Of a DNA stretch of 64,000 nt, positions 26,519 to 33,651 are shown in pieces. Positions within the stretch are counted from its first letter, which is position 1; each line of letters opens with the position of its first letter. The position numbers and the translations under genes were made by a program. Source of the stretch: an uncultured Christensenella sp. (GTDB taxonomy: Bacteria; Bacillota; Clostridia; Christensenellales; UBA1750); assembly GCA_905193155.1 (NCBI GenBank), contig CAJJNQ010000004.1:29831-93830 (forward strand). The letters run 5' to 3'. The notes under the pieces were generated by a model, which did not search any database, was not told where the DNA came from, and saw only the letters and a list, made by a program, of their open reading frames with translations.

Positions 26519-26571
26519 TATGAGGCGAGACTAGTCCCCGAGCTGTACGGCGGGGAGGGTACACCCTCATA
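26519..26571 (+). promoter_or_regulatory. Foldable 5' leader of nrdR
   Basis: TATGAGG (26519-26525) can pair with CCTCATA (26565-26571), enclosing the hairpin TCCCCG/CGGGGA (26535-26540 with 26551-26556). A competing hairpin GAGGG-TACA-CCCTC (26555-26568) uses the same bases as the outer stem. Two exclusive folds directly before the AAGGAG of nrdR suggest a post-transcriptional switch, but no known class is recognised. The promoter start lies inside the first arm, so only part of the outer stem may be in the RNA. Confidence 0.35.
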
Positions 26572-26594
26572 ATTCAAGGAGACTGAAAGCGGAT

Positions 26595-27104
26595 ATGAAG
26601 TGTATGTACTGCGGCGCGACCGACAGCCGCGTGATTGACTCCCGCCCCACCGACGAGGGTCTGGCCATCCGCCGCCGCGAATGCGTCAAGTGCGGAAGGC
26701 GTTTTACGACCTATGAAAAGATCGAAAACGTACAGGTCATGGTCGTCAAGAAGGACGGCTCGCGGGAGGCGTTCGACGCGGATAAGATTCGCCGCGGCCT
26801 GATTAAGGCGTGCGAAAAGCGCCCCGTCGCCATGCACGATGTGGATCAGCTCGTGCGCGACGTTGAAACGCAGATCTATAATTCCCTCGATCAGGAGGTT
26901 TCCTCCGCGCGTATCGGGGAGATGGTCATGGAAAGGCTGCGGGGTCTGGACGAGGTCGCCTATGTGCGCTTTGCGTCGGTTTACCGCTCCTTCTGCGACA
27001 TCAACACATTCATGGAAGAACTCAAAAAGCTGCTGGGAAAGCCCGGCGCGGAAGAAAACGAAAAAGCGGAGACGAATCCTGAATCCGGCTCCCACAACAT
27101 ATAA
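26595..27104 (+). CDS. nrdR: Transcriptional repressor NrdR
   Basis: The protein has 169 residues. An N-terminal zinc ribbon with C3, C6, C30 and C33 (MKCMYCGATDSRVIDSRP, RRRECVKCGRRFTTYE) is followed by the ATP-cone domain (VVKKDGSREAFDADKIRRGL to FASVYRSF). NrdR binds ATP/dATP and represses ribonucleotide reductase operons through NrdR boxes. The last 20 residues are a polar extension. The position after sigG/ylmC is common in Clostridia. The response-regulator gene starts 14 bp later and may be co-transcribed. Confidence 0.95.
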   Translation: MKCMYCGATDSRVIDSRPTDEGLAIRRRECVKCGRRFTTYEKIENVQVMVVKKDGSREAFDADKIRRGLIKACEKRPVAMHDVDQLVRDVETQIYNSLDQEVSSARIGEMVMERLRGLDEVAYVRFASVYRSFCDINTFMEELKKLLGKPGAEENEKAETNPESGSHNI

Positions 27105-27118
27105 GGAGGTTATCCAGC

Positions 27119-27817
27119 ATGCCCAGTGATACCATCTTAGCAGTGGATGATGAAGTCCATATTCTTGAATTGATTTCCTTCAACCTGAAAGCCGCAGGGT
27201 ATCACGTCGTAACAGCGCTCACGGGCGAAGAAGCGCTCAAGCGCTGCGAGGTGGAAAAGCCCTCCCTGGTGCTGCTTGACATCATGCTCCCCGGCATCGA
27301 CGGACTGGAAGTCTGCCGCCGCTTAAAGGGCGACCGCACCACCAGCAACATCCCGATCATCATGCTCACCGCAAGGGGCGACGAGGTCGATAAGATCCTC
27401 GGCCTGGAATTGGGCGCGGACGATTACATCACCAAGCCTTTTTCCGTGCGCGAGCTGGCCGCCCGCGTAAAATCCCTGCTGCGCCGCGTCGCGCCTCAGC
27501 AGGAGAGCGAGCCGCAGACCCTGCGTGCCGGCGATATCATGATCGATATTACCAATTATGAAGCCTTTAAGGGCGGCGAAAAGCTCTCGCTGACCCTCAA
27601 GGAATTTGAACTGCTCAAAGTGCTCGTTCTCAGCCGCGGCAAGGTTTTGACCCGCGATTTCCTGCTGGATCGCATTTGGGGCTATGAGTATTACGGTGAA
27701 ACCCGCACCGTGGACGTGCATATCCGTCACCTCCGCCAGAAGCTGGGCGAGGAGCCTTATATTGAAACGGTCAGAGGCGTAGGGTATCGTTTCGTTGATC
27801 GGGAGCAGGAAGCGTGA
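27119..27817 (+). CDS. OmpR/PhoB-type response regulator, PhoP-like
   Basis: The protein has 232 residues. The receiver domain holds DD at 10-11, phosphorylation site D54 in VLLDIMLPGIDG, and ITKPFSVREL. The C-terminal winged helix reads SLTLKEFELLKVLVLSRGKVLTRDFLLDRIWGYEY through to VDVHIRHLRQKLG and TVRGVGYRF. AAGGAGG is just upstream. It overlaps the downstream histidine-kinase gene and stands before pst-like genes and phoU, which supports a phosphate-responsive PhoP/PhoB role; this is inference from context. Confidence 0.9.
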   Translation: MPSDTILAVDDEVHILELISFNLKAAGYHVVTALTGEEALKRCEVEKPSLVLLDIMLPGIDGLEVCRRLKGDRTTSNIPIIMLTARGDEVDKILGLELGADDYITKPFSVRELAARVKSLLRRVAPQQESEPQTLRAGDIMIDITNYEAFKGGEKLSLTLKEFELLKVLVLSRGKVLTRDFLLDRIWGYEYYGETRTVDVHIRHLRQKLGEEPYIETVRGVGYRFVDREQEA

Positions 27818-29526
27818 AATCCATGTACCGGCGCATCATTGTTGTTGCGTCGGTTTTTGTACTGGTGATCGTGACGGTTGCTTCCTTCTTCTCCATTCGC
27901 ATCACGATGCAGGAGGAGCAGGGCGCGCTGTGCGAACAGCTGATGCAGGCCGCGCGCTACGCCGCAAGGTCTGCCCAGAAGGAAGAGGATCTGGATCACA
28001 TCGCCGCGCTGATGGGCGCCCGCGTCACGCGGATATCCCTCGACGGCGAGGTGCTCTATGATTCCGGCGGACAGTCGGGGTATTATCTCGATCAGCCCGA
28101 CGTCATCCGCGCCATTTCCACCGGGGCGGGGGAGGAGATTTCCTTCACCGGCCGCCTGGCACAGATGCAGGTCGCAGTGTCCGTTCGGCAGGGGGACAGC
28201 ATTCTCCGCCTGACCAAGTCCCAGACGGTGTTCCGCAATGGAGATTGGGGATTGTTCGCCGCGCTGATGTGCATCCTGCTGGTCGTGGCGATCTATATTT
28301 CCTTCGTCATGGCGCGGCGCATCGTCACCCCCATCAGCCAGCTCTCCAACGCGGCACAGTCCATCATTGACGGGCATGCCGGCGTCAATCTCCGTCTGGA
28401 GAATTATTCGGAACTCAACCAGCTGCTGCGCACGCTGCAATCGATGAATACCCGTTTGCAGGATATTGTCGAAAAACTGCAGCACAAAAGCGCCGAGCTG
28501 GAATCCATCATTGCGCATATGCTCAACGGCCTGATCGCCGTGGACGGCCAGCTGCACGTCGTGCAGATGAACGGCGCCGCCAAGCATATGCTGGGCGTGA
28601 CCGGCAACGTCGAGGGCAAGCACGTGCTCGAAGCCACCGGCAACTCCCGCCTGGAAGCGGGTCTGCAGGAGGCCATGGAGCACGAAGAGCTCTTTACGCT
28701 CGAGCTGCCCGTGCGCGCCGCACCGCGGCACCGGCTCATCCGCCTGTACATCTCTCCGCTGGAGCATGAGGACGAATCCATCGGCGCGGTTGCGCTGCTG
28801 GAGGACATCACCGAGCTGCGCAATCTGGAGCAGATGCGCACGGACTTTGCCGCCAACGTCACCCATGAGCTGAAAACGCCGCTGACCTCGATCCGTGGCT
28901 TCGTCGAAACCCTTCAAGCCGGCGCGATTGAAGACCCGGAGATGGCCAAGCGCTTCCTGGGCATTATTTCCATGGAAACCGATCGTCTCTCCCGCCTGAT
29001 TAACGACGTTTTGTCCCTGTCCTCGATGGAAAACGGCCGCGTCCGCGTACCCACCGAGCGTCTGAGCCTGGGCAAGCGCGCGGGCGATGTCTGCCTGATG
29101 CTCGACAAGAGCGCCAAGAACAAGAACATCGAGTTGAACGTGGACGAGGGCGAGGATACCTTCATCATCGCCAACGACGACCACGTCAAGCAGCTGCTCA
29201 TCAACCTGATCGACAACGCCATCAAGTACACGCTGGAAGGCGGCAAGGTGTTTGTCAAGGTGGAGCATGTGGAGGATAAGGTGCTGCTCCACGTCAAGGA
29301 TACCGGCATCGGCATCGCGCAGGAGCATATCCCGCGCCTGTTCGAGCGCTTTTACCGCGTGGACAAGGGACGCAGCCGCAACATGGGCGGAACGGGACTG
29401 GGTCTTGCCATCGTCAAGCATATCGTCATGGATATGGGCGGGCAGATCGATGTACAGTCCGAGCTGAACGTCGGCACTGAATTTACCGTGACGCTGCCGT
29501 ACGGCCCAAAACAGGAAGAAAAATAG
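27814..29526 (+). CDS. PhoR-type sensor histidine kinase
   Basis: The protein has 570 residues from a GTG at 27814 that overlaps the regulator stop (GTGA); an ATG three codons on is an alternative. Order: membrane helix (about 8-28), a small outer domain of about 110 residues, second helix (about 148-170), HAMP, a PAS domain (ESIIAHMLNGLIAVDGQLHVVQMN), HisKA with H351 in VTHELKTPLTSIRGF, and HATPase with N (LIDNAIKYT), DTGIGI and GTGLGLAIVKHI boxes. This is the PhoR layout. It would phosphorylate the adjacent regulator. A strong terminator follows, so the pst-like genes are a separate unit. Confidence 0.9.
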   Translation: MKSMYRRIIVVASVFVLVIVTVASFFSIRITMQEEQGALCEQLMQAARYAARSAQKEEDLDHIAALMGARVTRISLDGEVLYDSGGQSGYYLDQPDVIRAISTGAGEEISFTGRLAQMQVAVSVRQGDSILRLTKSQTVFRNGDWGLFAALMCILLVVAIYISFVMARRIVTPISQLSNAAQSIIDGHAGVNLRLENYSELNQLLRTLQSMNTRLQDIVEKLQHKSAELESIIAHMLNGLIAVDGQLHVVQMNGAAKHMLGVTGNVEGKHVLEATGNSRLEAGLQEAMEHEELFTLELPVRAAPRHRLIRLYISPLEHEDESIGAVALLEDITELRNLEQMRTDFAANVTHELKTPLTSIRGFVETLQAGAIEDPEMAKRFLGIISMETDRLSRLINDVLSLSSMENGRVRVPTERLSLGKRAGDVCLMLDKSAKNKNIELNVDEGEDTFIIANDDHVKQLLINLIDNAIKYTLEGGKVFVKVEHVEDKVLLHVKDTGIGIAQEHIPRLFERFYRVDKGRSRNMGGTGLGLAIVKHIVMDMGGQIDVQSELNVGTEFTVTLPYGPKQEEK

Positions 29527-29536
29527 ACATCATTGA

Positions 29537-29580
29537 GTACAAAAAGAACGGTTTCGCTATGCGAACCGTTCTTTTTGTAC
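29537..29580. terminator. Symmetric terminator after the phoR-like gene
   Basis: Long perfect stem from GTACAAAAAGAACGGTT (29537-29553) to its complement ending at 29580, with A-run and T-run on opposite sides so that it can act in both directions. Confidence 0.9.
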
Positions 29581-29628
29581 TGAATTCGCATCCCAGAACG
29601 ATTTTGCCCATAATTAACGTTGGGCGCA

Positions 29629-29657
29629 TTGTCCTATATCCACAATTCATATACAAT
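29629..29657 (+). promoter_or_regulatory. Possible promoter of the pst-like operon
   Basis: TTGTCC (29629-29634), 17-bp spacer, TACAAT (29652-29657), starting 55 bp before the pstC ATG. A single TTAACG at 29613 resembles half a B. subtilis-type Pho box, but no 11-bp repeat is seen. Confidence 0.45.
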
Positions 29658-29711
29658 TAGAAAAGAATCGTCATGCAGGCTTTTGCCGCAGCGAAATTGC
29701 GTGGAGGGTGC

Positions 29712-30524
29712 ATGAAGAAAAATTTGGATCGCATAATGCGCCTGTGCGCAGGGGCGGGCGGCGTGCTGGCCGTGCTGATCATCGGCTGTGCGGCGGTGTT
29801 TGCATTGAGCACGCTGCTGTTTGAAAATGTGCAGGCCGCGGAAACGTTTTCAGGAACGTCGGCGCTGCTGCCCAAGGCGCTGGAAATGACGGGCTTTACG
29901 CTGACCACGTCGCTGGCGGCGGTGCTGCTGGCGTTCCCGATCGCCTGGTCGATCTCGGTGATGGTGGTCTTTGTGATGCACGCGAAGCACCTGATGCCGA
30001 TGACCCGGGCAATATCGGGCTTTTCGGCGATCCCGGCGGTCGTGTTCGGCTATATGGGGCTGACTTTCTTAGCACCCAAAGCGCCCAGCGCGTGGTTGGG
30101 CGTGACGGCGACGCTGGTGCTGATGAGCCTGATGGATTTGACGCTGCTGCTGATCCGCGTGCACGTCAAGCACCTGCCGGCGTTGGAATCCTCGCAGGCG
30201 CTGGGCGCGTTTCTTTCGGAAACCGTGCTGGGCGTGGTGGTGCCGCGCGCGGCGCGCAGCTATCTCTATGCCGCGTTGCGGATGCTGGCGCGCAGCATGG
30301 GCGAGGGCGTGGCGATCCTGCTGGTGCTCTCCGCCTATAGCGGGGAAAACGATACGCTGGTCACGGCGCTGATGAAGGCGGTCGGGGTCACGGGCGGGGT
30401 TGTGAACACGGGCTATGCGCTGCTGCTGGTGGCGCTGCTGCTGATCCTGGTGCTGGCAACCAATGCCCTGATCTCCTATTGCCAGGAAGGAGGACGGCGT
30501 GGAAAGAAGAAAGGCGTGGAATAA
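29712..30524 (+). CDS. pstC: Divergent PstC-like phosphate ABC permease
   Basis: The protein has 270 residues from ATG 29712 (GGAGGG upstream; the in-frame ATG at 29673 has no such site), shorter than the usual 300-plus. About six hydrophobic segments are seen. The PstC signature region is only partly kept: GFSAIPAVVFGYMG for the family SGIPSVVxG, ESSQALGAFLSETVLGVVVPRA for the EAA coupling loop, and ARSMGEGVAILLVL where the conserved Arg and Glu of GRAxGETxAV persist. It is the first gene of the unit; no periplasmic-type PstS precedes it. Confidence 0.75.
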   Translation: MKKNLDRIMRLCAGAGGVLAVLIIGCAAVFALSTLLFENVQAAETFSGTSALLPKALEMTGFTLTTSLAAVLLAFPIAWSISVMVVFVMHAKHLMPMTRAISGFSAIPAVVFGYMGLTFLAPKAPSAWLGVTATLVLMSLMDLTLLLIRVHVKHLPALESSQALGAFLSETVLGVVVPRAARSYLYAALRMLARSMGEGVAILLVLSAYSGENDTLVTALMKAVGVTGGVVNTGYALLLVALLLILVLATNALISYCQEGGRRGKKKGVE

Positions 30525-31293
30525 ATGTTTTCTGGCGGCGCTGATCCTGCTTTCGGCCTGCGGCGTGATTCTGCTCTTTTATCCGCTGATCCGGCTGCTG
30601 AGCGAAGCGGTCACGGCGCTGCTGCGCTCCTGGGGCGTGCTGCCCGGCATCGGGCAGGTGTTTCTGCGCACCATGGAGCTGCTGCTGCTGACGGTGTTGC
30701 TGACGTTGCCCGCCGCCTGCCTGATCACGATTTTTATGTACCGCTCGGTGCGCGGCGCATGGCTGACGCGCATCCAGCGCTTTATGCGCGGATTCTCCCG
30801 TGTGCCCGCCGTGCTGTTCGGCCTGGTCGGCTATGCATTGACCGGGCGAAAAGCCGCCGTTCACGAGAGCCTGACCGTGATGGCGGTGCTGCTGGCGGTG
30901 ATGTTTCTGCCCTATACCGTGGCGCGGCTCGACGCGGCGCTGCGCGAGGTGCCGGAGAAATACCGGCAGGCGGGCGAGGCGCTGGGCGGCTCGTTCGGGC
31001 AGGTGTTTTTCAAGATTATCATTCCCCAGGCCATGCCGGATCTGTCGCGTGTGGTTCTGAGCCTGATTGAAAGAATATTGAGCGAGGCGACGGCGCTGCT
31101 GGTGCTGATGGGCGCGGTGATGCCCAATCAGGTGCTGGCCACCGAGCTTTTCCGCCTGACCTGGTTGGGCAGGCAGGACGCCGCCGTGCTGGCAATGGGG
31201 CTGGTGCTGGTGATGATCCTGCTGCGCGTGCTCACAGCGCTGAAGTGGCGCGGTGAAAGGGAGGAAGAAAATTGCCGATACAACTGGTGGTAG
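30499..31293 (+). CDS. pstA: Divergent PstA-like phosphate ABC permease
   Basis: The protein has 264 residues from GTG 30499 with AAGGAGG 5 nt upstream, overlapping pstC by 26 bp in another frame. Six hydrophobic segments are seen. The EAA coupling loop is good (EVPEKYRQAGEALGGSFGQVFFKIIIPQAMP). The following helix reads IERILSEATALLVLMG, where PstA proteins have ARAxGETAPLL; Arg and Glu are kept and Gly is Ser. VPAVLFGLVG matches the VPSIVYGLxG block. It would pair with PstC in the membrane. Confidence 0.78.
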   Translation: MERRKAWNKCFLAALILLSACGVILLFYPLIRLLSEAVTALLRSWGVLPGIGQVFLRTMELLLLTVLLTLPAACLITIFMYRSVRGAWLTRIQRFMRGFSRVPAVLFGLVGYALTGRKAAVHESLTVMAVLLAVMFLPYTVARLDAALREVPEKYRQAGEALGGSFGQVFFKIIIPQAMPDLSRVVLSLIERILSEATALLVLMGAVMPNQVLATELFRLTWLGRQDAAVLAMGLVLVMILLRVLTALKWRGEREEENCRYNWW

Positions 31294-32018
31294 AAAACCT
31301 CAATGCGTCCATTGACGACAAAGTTGTGCTGCACGATTTGGCCGTCACGGCGCAGGCGGGGCATATCCTGGCCCTGATGGGCAAGGGCGGCTGCGGCAAA
31401 TCCACTTTCCTGCGCGTGATCAACCGCATGGCGGAGGAGGGCGGGGCAGTGGTCAGCGGCCACATCATGCTGGACAACAGCTCGATCTTCATGCAGGATA
31501 TAAGCCTTCTGCGGCAGAAAGTGGGCATGGTCTTTACCGAGCCTGTGCTCTTTGCCGGAAATATATTGGGCAACATCACCGCGGGGCTTCGCTTGCAGGG
31601 CATTAAGAAAAAGCAGAAATTGGAAGAGTGCGCGGAGGAAACGCTGGGATATATGGGCATATTGGAGGAATTCCGTGATTTGCTCTACACCGACGCTTCT
31701 TATCTAAACCGTTCGCAGGCGCAGCTGGTGTGCATTGCGCGCGCGCTTGCGCTGCGGCCGGGCCTGCTGCTGATGGACGAACCCACCCGCCTGCTCGACA
31801 GCATGACGAGCATGAAGGTGGAAGATATGATGTTCAACCTCAAAAAGGACTGCACCATCGTCGTGGCGGTGCATTCGCCGCAGATGGCGGGGCGCATTGC
31901 CGAGGAGACCGCCATGATGGAGGACGGCACGGTGCTCGAATGGGGCCGCACCAGCGACCTGTTCTATCATCCGCAGCACCTGCACACCGAGCAGTTCGTC
32001 AGCTCCAAATTCGCCTAA
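31272..32018 (+). CDS. pstB: PstB-like ABC ATPase with degenerate Q-loop and signature
   Basis: The protein has 248 residues from TTG 31272, overlapping pstA by 22 bp. Walker A GKGGCGKST (37-45) and Walker B LLLMDE (165-170) are intact and H201 of the H-loop is present. The Q-loop reads VGMVFTEP, so the glutamine (VGMVFQ in PstB) is T89. The ABC signature LSGGQ is replaced by L145-N-R-S-Q149, losing Ser and both Gly in their normal positions; the rest of the block (QLVCIARALALRP) is normal PstB. ABC proteins with such changes usually bind but hydrolyse ATP poorly, so a regulatory role is possible. Both homodimer sites would be affected because PstB acts as a homodimer. Overlaps indicate an intact operon, not decay. 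Confidence 0.85.
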   Translation: MPIQLVVENLNASIDDKVVLHDLAVTAQAGHILALMGKGGCGKSTFLRVINRMAEEGGAVVSGHIMLDNSSIFMQDISLLRQKVGMVFTEPVLFAGNILGNITAGLRLQGIKKKQKLEECAEETLGYMGILEEFRDLLYTDASYLNRSQAQLVCIARALALRPGLLLMDEPTRLLDSMTSMKVEDMMFNLKKDCTIVVAVHSPQMAGRIAEETAMMEDGTVLEWGRTSDLFYHPQHLHTEQFVSSKFA

Positions 32019-32054
32019 ACCTTTCAAGAAACGCGGAGGAACAGAGGATACGAT

Positions 32055-32711
32055 ATGCGAAGCATTTACGATCAGGAAATGCGCGAGATCCAGCGCGACA
32101 GCATCCATATGTGCAACCTGGCGGCCGAGACCCTTCAGGATGTGATGGATGCGGTGCGCCGCCGCGACTTCAACGTCGTGGACCGCGTGTTGGAGCAGGA
32201 TTACACCCTGCGGCAAATGCGCATGGCCATCAATGAGCGCGTGATGCGCATGATCGCCACGCAGCACCCCGTCGCGGTGGACCTGCGCAAGCTGTTTTAT
32301 CTGGTTCATACGGCGGATGAGATGGAGCGCATCGGCTATCAGGCGGCGGGCATCGGCCGCGCGATGATGCGGGAGCAATACGGCAAGGTGCCGCTGCTGG
32401 ACGATATTTTCCGCATGAGTGAGCGCGTCGGAACTATGCTCGAGCGCGTGCTCACCTGTTCGCTGGGCGAGGATGCCGAGGGCATGAAGGCTGTGCTGCA
32501 AATGGACGACGAGGTGGACGTGATCTGCGAGCAGATTTACCGCGAGTGCATCGCCCGCCAGGGCGCGCATCAGGTGCAGGACAGTGAGACGATGACCGCC
32601 ATCAGCATCGCGCAGTACCTCGAACACGTCGGCGACCATGCGGTCAACTGGGCGCGGTGGTGGCTCTATTTCAACGGGGGGCCGGGCGAAACCGGCGACG
32701 TGATCGTTTAG
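32055..32711 (+). CDS. phoU: Phosphate signalling protein PhoU
   Basis: The protein has 218 residues and two three-helix PhoU repeats: the first has DxxxNxxDRVLEQD and the metal-binding ExxxD (TADEMERIGYQAAGI), the second DDEVDVICEQIYRE and YLEHVGDHAVNWARWW. PhoU connects the Pst transporter with the PhoR kinase and inhibits the Pho response when phosphate is plentiful. GCGGAGGAAC is upstream of the ATG. It closes the pst-like unit, and a terminator follows. Its good conservation contrasts with the drifted transporter genes before it. Confidence 0.93.
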   Translation: MRSIYDQEMREIQRDSIHMCNLAAETLQDVMDAVRRRDFNVVDRVLEQDYTLRQMRMAINERVMRMIATQHPVAVDLRKLFYLVHTADEMERIGYQAAGIGRAMMREQYGKVPLLDDIFRMSERVGTMLERVLTCSLGEDAEGMKAVLQMDDEVDVICEQIYRECIARQGAHQVQDSETMTAISIAQYLEHVGDHAVNWARWWLYFNGGPGETGDVIV

Positions 32712-32725
32712 ACGAGAAGAAACGG

Positions 32726-32754
32726 GAAGGACGCATTCATGCGTCCTTCTTTTG
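32726..32754 (+). terminator. Terminator after phoU
   Basis: 10-bp stem GAAGGACGCA (32726-32735) and TGCGTCCTTC (32740-32749), 4-nt loop, then TTTT. Confidence 0.9.
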
Positions 32755-33071
32755 CGCTTTGGGGAAGATGCGGGAGGAGAGGAGGGGGCGCGGCAAGGGT
32801 GTTGCGGTGCGAGTGGAGGCTGCACGTTTTGCCGCGCAGGGGGAAGGGAGTGCGCAGGAGGGAGAGCCCCCCCCCATCGGGTCCGTTTGCGACGAAATGA
32901 CTCTGCGGGTGCAGGGAAGCCAATAAAGTTCCCGCGGAATGCTGAGCGTTCTGAGGGGGGAGGAATGAAGGTTTTGTGACTTTTTGCCTCAAACGGTTGA
33001 CAAAAGGCAAAACGAAGTTTAGATTATAAATCATTAGATAATCAACAAGTTGCCGGAAAGGGAGCGATGGG
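32755..33071. other. Gene-free region before the marR-like gene
   Basis: About 317 bp with no supportable gene. It contains a purine-rich stretch, an eight-base C run near 32869-32876, a poly-G near 32955-32960, and the promoter/inverted repeat of the MarR gene described separately. Confidence 0.6.
32982..33025 (+). promoter_or_regulatory. Promoter of the marR-like gene with inverted repeat over the -35
   Basis: TTGACA (32997-33002), 17-bp spacer, TAGATT (33020-33025). TTTTGCCT (32982-32989) and AGGCAAAA (33005-33012) form an 8-bp inverted repeat centred on the -35, a plausible operator. A second weak palindrome ATTAT-N10-ATAAT follows at about 33023-33042. Confidence 0.6.
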
Positions 33072-33563
33072 ATGAGCATTCAGGAAAAGCAGGGCGAAGC
33101 CCACGTGAAGTTTGAAATGAGGTTTGGCCGTTTGATCCGGATGTATTACAGCCGCATCCAGAGCCAGTTGGCGGAGGTGGGCCTGTATCGCGGTCAGCCG
33201 CCGATTTTGATGCTGTTGTACAAAAACGACGGCATGAGCCAGAAGGAAATGGCGCGCGCGCTCAATCTTTCGCCCGCCACGATGACCGTGACCCTAAAGC
33301 GCATGGAAAAGGCTGGGCTGGTGCTGCGCGAGATGGACGAGCACGATCAGCGCATCCTGCGGGTTCATTTGTCCGAAAAGGGACGCGAGATGTGCGAGAC
33401 AGGCGAAAGCCGCATCAGCGTGGTGACGGCGGAGCTGCTGGAGGGCTTTACGCTGGAGGAACAGCAGCAGCTCAACGAATATCTCGGCCGCATTGCGCGT
33501 AACATGGAGCGCGTGGTGGAAAAGGAGCCTGAACAGGATAAGACGGGGGTTAAAAACTTCTGA
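33072..33563 (+). CDS. MarR-family transcriptional regulator
   Basis: The protein has 163 residues. The MarR winged helix is complete: GLYRGQPPILMLLYKNDGMSQKEMARALNLSPATMTVTLKRMEKAGLVLREMDEHDQR (quoted in parts: MSQKEMARAL, SPATMTVTLKRMEKAGLV, and the DERDxR-type wing DEHDQRILRVHL). The ends form the dimerisation helices. Ligand and targets are unknown; no efflux pump is adjacent. An inverted repeat in its own promoter suggests autoregulation. The next gene, tilS, begins 88 bp later behind its own possible promoter. Confidence 0.88.
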   Translation: MSIQEKQGEAHVKFEMRFGRLIRMYYSRIQSQLAEVGLYRGQPPILMLLYKNDGMSQKEMARALNLSPATMTVTLKRMEKAGLVLREMDEHDQRILRVHLSEKGREMCETGESRISVVTAELLEGFTLEEQQQLNEYLGRIARNMERVVEKEPEQDKTGVKNF

Positions 33564-33651
33564 ACATTCCGGCGCGGGGCTTGCAATCCGCAGCGCCCTC
33601 CTATAAAATAGTATACTGACTAAATCAGTTGCTGCGGGAGGAAACAAAAAA

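Noticed and set aside
31272..32018. pstB as a pseudogene
   Set aside because: The frame is full length, overlaps its neighbour correctly and keeps Walker A, Walker B and H-loop; the changes are confined to the Q-loop and signature.
32657..32926. Open frame running from phoU into the intergenic region
   Set aside because: It overlaps the phoU 3' end and terminator in another frame and includes a homopolymeric C run.
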